Source: Basidiobolus heterosporus B8920
Taxonomy: Eukaryota > Basidiobolomycota > Basidiobolomycetes > Basidiobolales > Basidiobolaceae
Length of the DNA stretch: 14,306 bases
Reading direction: 5' to 3'
Assembly (NCBI GenBank): GCA_000697455.1
Contig: JNET01030550.1
Location: 1-14,306, forward strand
Shown here: positions 7,946 through 14,306 of the stretch, one piece after another
How positions within the stretch are numbered: the first letter of the stretch is position 1
Layout: each line of letters starts with the position of its first letter
Notes under the pieces: model-generated
Told to the model about the DNA's origin: nothing
The model's input: only the letters and a program-made list of their open reading frames with translations
Database searches by the model: none
Position numbers and translations under genes: made by a program

Positions 7946-9858
7946 CTACTGCATTATACGGATGTGAAGATGTTCCATAAATACCGCAAGGTCTTCACTT
8001 TTGATTTCCATGACTGAAGTCTCAAAACTGTCATGTCGGCATCTTGCCCCCGTTAAGTGCGCTGTATGCTGAAAAGCTAAACCAAAATGATTTCTCCTCG
8101 TGTCTCCCTGCTGGTTGCTGCCGGCCACTCCAACCACCATATACGTACCTTGGTTTTCATTCAGTGCAGCAATGACAAATGGTAAGTCGGCCTTGCGGAA
8201 TTCCCGCATAGCATCAAGCAAAAACAATGCTAGCTGTGAAAGAGTGGCTGGATGAGAGAACAACGTAAGGTCGGGTCCATCTTTGACAACGGCAAACCGA
8301 AATGTTTTCAAAGTTTTGATAGCATGTCGCTCGATCATTGAGGTGCCCTGCCTAACTACGGCTTGTTGAAGTTTCATTGAGAGGCTCAGTCCGTGTTGAA
8401 TTAGCTCGATCTCGTCTAGAGCGTCATACGCAGTATAAAAGCTATTCATCCATTGCGATTCCTGATCTTCTTCTTCGTTAACCGTATCGTGCCATGCCAT
8501 CTCCATACCCAAGCGCTTGGCAACCTCGGGGGTTGATTTCAACAGCGCCGTTATTGCGTATACAATATCACTAGCAGACAGGTTTCCCTTGTACCCGTAG
8601 CTTCGCATGAAGGATCCGTAGCACAGATCCACCAGTCCGTAATCTGGTGCCACCTCCTCAATTTTCTGGCGCAGCGTTCGCTTGAGACTCAGATCCATGT
8701 GAGTATACAGCTGTTGGCATTGGCGAAGTGAGAATCCCATCTTTGCCAACATGTTGAGCAATCGTCGACGACCTTTTTCACGCCAGATGCCCAGCTTTGC
8801 AGCAACGTAACTTGAATGGAACATACTCTCGTATAACGACCAATGGCGAAACAACATAAACCGTAATTCTTCGTGATATTTAATGACATATTCTTCTCTG
8901 TCTGTACAGCCATCTGCACTATCAGAACCTAAAAACCGTTCTGATTGAGCCATACCTAACCGGACGACCTCATCCTTGAAGGCTTGCGTTTGTGATTCGT
9001 ATCTGTCAACATCCAATTGCTCCTGGAGATATTGCGAGGTAACGCCGATGATTGAAAACCATAGCATGGATGTTGTGGTGCGATCCAATTCACTCGCCAA
9101 TGTATACATCATAAGCGCTGCTGCTGGGCCATAGTGAGTACCCGATGAGTAGTAAGCTGTAATCACCTGCTTGTATTCACGTCTTTGTTGTCGAGCAATG
9201 CGATTGGTCGATTCCGTAAGGTCGTCTTCATCCATGGCGTCGGAGTCTTCGGCGTCAGACTCTGCGTACTATTTAGTTCAAACATATGGATAAGGGGTTG
9301 GTGCTCGTATTATACTTACAAATACGTGTTGCTTACCTCCAGTGCTTCAAAAGCTCGCTGTACTTGCTGTAAAGAGTCTGGGTCCTCATCATCAAACACC
9401 ACGATTGGGCTGAACCCGAACATATTTGAAAGATGTAATGGACGATGACTATCGAACACGTAAACTGCAGTATGGTTGGAGATATTTAGAAATTCGGTAA
9501 GGTCGACCATGCCACCGCAATTCAACATGATAATACTGCGTATCTAAGAAAATAGAAGATCCAAGATTAAACTCCGAACAAAGGATAGATGCTGTTGAAT
9601 ATAGTCAAAAGAATGGCTTACGTTCGAGTTATTTTCTATGAGTTCCTGGTTAGCATAGCTCAGATCTGTGTATCCATTGACTGGTACGATCTTGTGGGCA
9701 AGATAATCAGTTTTGAGAAGCTCTTGTAATATTTTGCAGGCGCATAGAGCATCTGGGTCGGATGCTACAAATATGAGTATAGAACAATCCAAACCCAACG
9801 CATCCTCTTTAATTTTATCGTAAGCTTCTTGGAACCGGTCTGCATTAAATAAACCCAT
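7946..9858 (-). CDS. CDC45: CDC45, replicative helicase (CMG) subunit (588 aa, 3 exons)
   Basis: CDC45 joins MCM2-7 and GINS to form the replication-fork helicase; it is an inactive relative of RecJ/DHH phosphoesterases. Exons are 9622-9858, 9337-9543 and 7946-9268, all joined in phase 0. The start MGLFNADRFQEAYDKIKEDA leads directly into the conserved SILIFVASDPDALCACKILQ strand-helix at about residues 26-45, so no upstream exon is needed. NSNIRSIIMLNCGG spans the first splice junction, as expected for the family. The DHH-like site reads VFDSHRPLHL near 109-118. An acidic linker (YAESDAEDSDAMDEDD, near 149-164) precedes the C-terminal half, as in other CDC45 proteins. The long third exon carries LGIWREKGRRRLLNMLAKMG and the terminal catalytic-fold remnant ending MEHLHIRIMQ. 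Length agrees with human CDC45 (566). Its 3' end converges on HSP10. Confidence 0.97.
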
Positions 9859-10173
9859 ATCGTTACCACCGGTATATGAGCTCTATTAAAGGCAGTGTTC
9901 AAGGTCTACAAGTGACTTCACTCTACCCCATACTAAATTCATAACATTCGAAAAATCAAAACAAATCATGTTTACCACTGTGATTCAATAAAAATGCAAT
10001 AGAAATGTAATAGAAACTATTCTTCTTATGATTGGATTTCATCTTATGAGGATTGTGTCTTGGATTTTGTGAATATGTTTACATAATGATATCCAATTTT
10101 GGCGTACTTCGTATTAATTCATATAATGTTGGCGAGATTGATTAATGGTGCCACTGTCCACCAAAGTAAGGCT
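9859..10173. promoter_or_regulatory. CDC45 promoter and COG5 3' region
   Basis: This 315-base gap lies between two minus-strand genes. It is A/T-rich. Two GGCG-containing sites, TTTTGGCG at 10097-10104 and TTGGCG at 10129-10134, resemble part of the E2F-type cell-cycle motif, about 240-275 bases upstream of the CDC45 start. No MCB box (ACGCGT) is seen. No gene is seen. An AATAAA on the minus strand overlaps the COG5 stop codon at 10173-10178. Confidence 0.55.
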
Positions 10174-13100
10174 TTATTTTGTGGTGTTCATTGCTTTCTC
10201 TAGTATTTGCCTCAAAACTGGGTATGTGTCAGCAACCTCTTTTTTCTGTTGTTGCACAGTCTTGGAATAGTTATCCAAGCACTGTGATATAAGCTGATAA
10301 GCTTCAAGTTCAGAATGAGAATCTAGCCAGTCGGAATATTGTAATTCACTCTGGCCTTCGTAAACATGCGGCATGGGTATTTGCGAGTCACTACGTACTA
10401 ACAGATGATGTATTTGGTATATAAATGGGAGGGATTCTGTTTGAGGTGAGTTGGGAATCTCTCCTAAATCAAGGAACATAAGGAATCTAAATTGAGAGTG
10501 TGGTTGCTTAGCAAATTGCTTCTATTGAAGACTTTCAAACAGACCGTGTTTTTCAATAGTGGATTTACGAACCTGAATGCCCGTAGTGCACGATATGTGT
10601 CACCAAGTGAGGACAGACCTAAACCATGAACAGCAAGAACCTGATTTATGATAAACTCTAATTGTGTCATATCGCCTGTTAATTTCAATTTGCCCATTTC
10701 GCTCAATGGATGCGCAAGTGAGGCATGTCTTAGAAAATAAACAATGATACGACGTATCAAGTCGACGACCCTAAAAGCAAAAGGATCAGCCTGGTGGGAG
10801 TTGACGAGTATTCAAGCAAAATCTTTCATTCACCATTCTTTCCCTTCGTCACCGCAAGAAACCTTTGAGAGATATTCGCGTTGTATGTGTCTAAGCTTTC
10901 CAGCCAACTCATTAATGTATTGACTAGCATTTGCCGACATATGATCACCTGCATTAGAGCTAAATGAATAAAATTAATTACTGTATATAATAGTATGGAA
11001 GACAAGCTTGTAACCTTCCAAAGTCTTCTCGATGGACTTTCAATACAACCAATTCTAGTTCCTTCAAAAATTGGCGTAAAAGACCTTGTATAACGCCTTG
11101 ATAGAGTTTTTGTATATTCTATAAAGTGGTTAGAGTCAGTGATGTGTGTGAATTGACGTGTCTATAAGCGGTGAAAGATAGAGCTCACATCTAGAGAGTT
11201 TTCAAAGGTATTGTGCACATCGTGAGGCAAATCCTCGATGTATTTCAAAAATGCTTGACGGAAGAAATACATATTATTGACCATTTCAATATTGTTGTTC
11301 TGCGATGCGGTGAGTCCCCCAGAGAAGATGATTACATATGCGCTATTATCCCTTGATATCTGTACAAGAAAGTCTAATAGTAAGGAACAGAGATAATTCT
11401 GAAATGAAATGCTGAGATTGTACCCAAGTTTCGAGTTTTGTCTTGATTGATGTTAAGCATTTAACAATATTCTTGCTAACGGCGGCGAGTAACTGAAGAT
11501 CGAATTTCACAAGATCAAGTTCACTTGAGTGTTGAAGTGGTCAATAAGATTTATGTTCATAATAAAAGTAAGACCGACGTATGAAGTTACCCAGTGACAA
11601 CCTTTATGGCATGCATGAATTCCTCCCTCTTGGGCATCATACGAAAGCCAGAGGTTGGAAACGTTGCGTTGACCATCTCGAGCAATCGCGAGGCAGATTT
11701 GGCAAGATAGGAGGATTCGTAAGCCGAAATGGTTTTCAGCATGAGTACGGCCTCGGGACTATGGAAAATGTCAGCTTGTATTGTCTATCTATGAAAAGCA
11801 TACTAGAATAACCTTTGATAATTGTAGCCAAGGGTATACCCAGTGTATACAGAAATACGGGAAAAGAATTGATGAAACAGGCTCAACAGCTTTGGGTAGC
11901 CAACCTGAAGAGTTTGCTGCAGGATTGTTGACCCTAAAGAGAGCGTTAATTGACGTAAATGATGTATGACTAAGTATAGCAACAAGCTATCTACGTTTTC
12001 CAGCATCCTTCAACCCTGCTTCAAAGTTAGCAGCTAGATTTCGCCAAAAATAATTCACAACGCTACTATCCAGCATCTATGAGTTAAGTTTGTTAAACTG
12101 TCCATGATGATTTTGAAGTAACCAACGAAAGTACCTGCACTAGTCCTTCCTGGAAGCTGGTGTGGGTAACCGGATCTCTTTTTAACGATAAAACACGATC
12201 CAGAAGATAAATCTATAATGCATATACATATACATAAATGCGGATTATGACTTGCAAATACTGACGGTAACTTGCTTACCTTATTGCAGGCCTCGCTAAT
12301 TCTATCCATCAGTTCTTCTAAACTAGACCAAAGTGCAGCGCTCAATGAGCCAGTTCCAGAGCTAGCTGAATCTTTCGATCTTCTAGCTGTTCAAGAATAA
12401 TCTACATCAGTCTCAGAATCTCATATTTTTTGCTTTAATAAACTATAGAAGCAAAGTACCTTGAAGCTCTTTTTGGAGTGAATTCATATCAAGCGTAAGT
12501 TGAATCTCAACCAATATACTCTCATTGATTTCATTTAATATTTCACAAACGCGCTCTTCCATTTCATTCAGATTATAGAATATTTGAAGACTGGAGGCAA
12601 TATCTGCTTGGTTCTATTACAATTCACAAATACGATTAGGGCACCACAACAACTGACGAAACGGACCGTTTTAAGTTTACCTACCTGGGTTTGAAGCCCA
12701 TCAAACAAAAGCTTTTCTGCGGCTTCGATCACGCGGGTTCGATAACGATTGATATCTTCTTTTTCGGCATCAACAACATCGATGCCTTCCAGGTCGGGAT
12801 CACTAAGAAATTTATCTTGTATTCAATGTCAGAAATGCTAGAAATGTTGAAAACATTAAGACATGATAAGCTCTACCCAACTCGCGTAAAGATAAAGCTG
12901 TTTGCGTAAATTCTCGGTCTCCTCCCTGAACTTGTGTTTCCAATCGGTGCGCGAGTTGTAAAAACCGCATGACCCGGCGCAATACGTCCGATGCGTTTTG
13001 TAAACGTTCTAGCTGAGTGGTGTAACTTGATATTTGCTCGTACGGAACTCTAACTTTGCTACGAAGCCTAAAATATATAAAAGCTGCGTTAAGTACATAT

Positions 13101-13581
13101 CAATAAGTCAAGAAACGAATGCACTTTCTGATATAATATATACCTAGTCAATGACTCGGACATAGAAGAGACATTTTGTCTGACCCCCTCTAGACCCTTT
13201 TCGAGATGTTCGATTCCATAAACATGTTCAAGAAGTTCCTCAGTGTTTTCTGCGACCTATGAGTATATAAAGTAAATTTATTGGATCGTCATATACGGGC
13301 ATGGTTGTACATACATGGCTCTCTAAATAATCTTTTAATTCGTCTATATTATCCGACAGACGCTGTAACGAACTGGTCAAATCTCCATCTTCGCTACGAA
13401 CACTGGCTTGAGCGTGATCGTTTGGGTCGAATTCCTTAGTAAGGTATTCAGCGTAGTCTAAATGAGGTATCAGTATAAGCTAGAAGAACAGTATAATGAA
13501 AAACACAAAGATAATTCACTCACTCTCTTCAATAAGCATTCGAGACTTAGGCTCTTCTTTAACCTCAGATAAGGTACTCAT
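10174..13581 (-). CDS. COG5: COG5, conserved oligomeric Golgi complex subunit (785 aa, 17 exons)
   Basis: COG5 belongs to lobe B of the COG tether, which catches retrograde vesicles at the Golgi. Exons: 13524-13581, 13315-13457, 13144-13256, 12877-13067, 12685-12815, 12460-12613, 12280-12386, 12135-12212, 11995-12076, 11813-11933, 11591-11758, 11424-11523, 11189-11359, 11015-11118, 10834-10959, 10573-10770 and 10174-10486; total 2,358 bases, phase kept throughout. The N-terminal half has the coiled-coil region VYGIEHLEKGLEGVRQNVSS and LRRVMRFLQLAHRLETQVQG, close to human COG5 [20 protein letters not shown]. Further anchors are LWSSLEELMDRISEAC, QVGYPKLLSLF, VYFLRHASLAHPLSE and the C-terminal YSDWLDSHSE to YPVLRQILEKAMNTTK. 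Human COG5 has about 840 residues, so length fits. Several donors are GT-T types (GTTATT, GTTACA, GTTCGT); exon 4-5 and exon 12-13 boundaries rest mainly on phase and alignment. Confidence 0.95.
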
Positions 13582-13955
13582 GATAGGCGATTGAACTGTT
13601 ATACTAAGACTATCGCAACCCAAAATGATAGCATTTATCTAGGTAATTTAGGTGCTTATTGATAAAAATCGTAGCCTGATGACACCGCCATAATCTCATA
13701 AAACAGAATATTGAAAGAGAATAATGGAATTTGCGTTTAAATATGTCACGCGAATTAATAATTGATTAAATTGCTTGTGACTAGGAATATTTTACAATAT
13801 TATGTAGAATTATAAACCAATGATTGAACAGGGTAATCCTCGTAGGTGATCCAACATTTCGCAACAGAAACCTAATATTCATCTCGAATTCTGGTCTTCG
13901 CTCAGTACTAGTTAGTTGACAAGATATTTATTATTTCCTGGCCTGTTTGCAAACG
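13582..13955. promoter_or_regulatory. Divergent COG5/TOR promoter region
   Basis: The 374 bases between the two start codons must serve both genes. The sequence is strongly A/T-rich. I see no recognisable binding-site cluster, repeat or small gene in it. Confidence 0.6.
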
Positions 13956-14306
13956 ATGACAACGTTAGCGCAGGGTCAAGATATTCTAGGGCGAATTCTT
14001 GTAGAGATTAAAAGCAGGTATTTACCAACACAATTACTACATAACTCTACAGTTGCAATCCTGCATTCGTTACTTGCTAGACCGACACACTTTACCGTTC
14101 AATTTTGTAATTTCTCTTGTTTTTTATTTTAGAAATGAAGAAACTCGACTGAAAGCCGCCAGTGATTTGGAAGAACATGTAATAGATTTATCCTTTGCCA
14201 ACTAGCTTTTGGAGTACTACCGCTGTACGTACTAACACTCAACGCATCTATTCTTAATTAGGTTGCCGCCGTATCTCGTGAATTATCTGGTGATGCCTTG
14301 GTCAAG
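13956..14306 (+). CDS. TOR: TOR kinase, N-terminal exons (runs off the window)
   Basis: TOR is the giant PIKK-family kinase that couples nutrients to growth. Only its first 56 or so residues are here, from exons 13956-14017, 14133-14178 and 14262 to beyond 14306. Spliced, they read MTTLAQGQDILGRILVEIKS then RNEETRLKAASDLEEHV and AAVSRELSGDALVK. The block KSRNEETRLKAASDLEEH matches the start of TOR proteins closely (human mTOR has LKSRNEETRAKAAKELQHYV, followed by an RE-containing helix), the first HEAT-type helices. The second intron has a perfect TACTAAC branch site at 14230-14236. The start codon is the ATG at 13956; no in-frame ATG lies just upstream. The kinase domain would be some 7 kb further right. 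The call rests on a short but distinctive segment. Confidence 0.85.

Noticed and set aside
1-14306. Search for transposons, virus-like elements, tRNA/rRNA genes and CRISPR arrays
   Set aside because: No such element was recognised; all long coding stretches belong to host housekeeping genes.

Overview
The window looks like nuclear DNA of an intron-rich fungus. It carries seven protein genes of core eukaryotic cell biology, mostly split by short introns (about 45-130 bases) with GT-AG ends and, in places, a yeast-like TACTAAC branch site. The epsin, RPN14-type WD40 protein, COG5, CDC45 and TOR sequences together fit a filamentous, probably early-diverging fungus (Mucoromycota-like). That placement is inference from intron density and protein style; no phylogeny was run.

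Layout. Positions 1-1551 (minus): 5' part of a PAAF1/RPN14 proteasome-assembly WD40 gene, running off the left edge. 2148-4232 (minus): an epsin with ENTH domain, two UIMs, NPF motifs and a clathrin-box-like motif. 4856-6595 (minus): intronless mitochondrial HSP60. 6596-7423: a shared 828-base upstream region with a striking array of seven 10-base CCAAT-type repeats. 7424-7793 (plus): HSP10, with its start codon alone on the first coding exon. 7946-9858 (minus): CDC45. 10174-13581 (minus): COG5 in 17 coding exons. 13956-14306 (plus): the first exons of a TOR kinase gene, running off the right edge.

How the genes relate. HSP60 and HSP10 are obligate partners of the mitochondrial folding chamber and sit head to head, so their upstream DNA can co-ordinate them. 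HSP10 and CDC45 converge with 152 bases between stop codons. COG5 and TOR diverge across 374 bases. The remaining neighbours (proteasome assembly, endocytosis, replication, Golgi tethering, growth control) are housekeeping genes with no evident joint pathway.

Exon models were built by hand by matching reading phase across GT-AG introns and by recalled similarity to the named families. All junctions given keep a continuous frame. I see no tRNA, rRNA, transposon, virus-like element or CRISPR array. I found no previously undescribed multi-gene system; the most distinctive signals are the chaperonin pair's divergent arrangement, its helically phased CCAAT array, and the ATG-only coding exon of HSP10.
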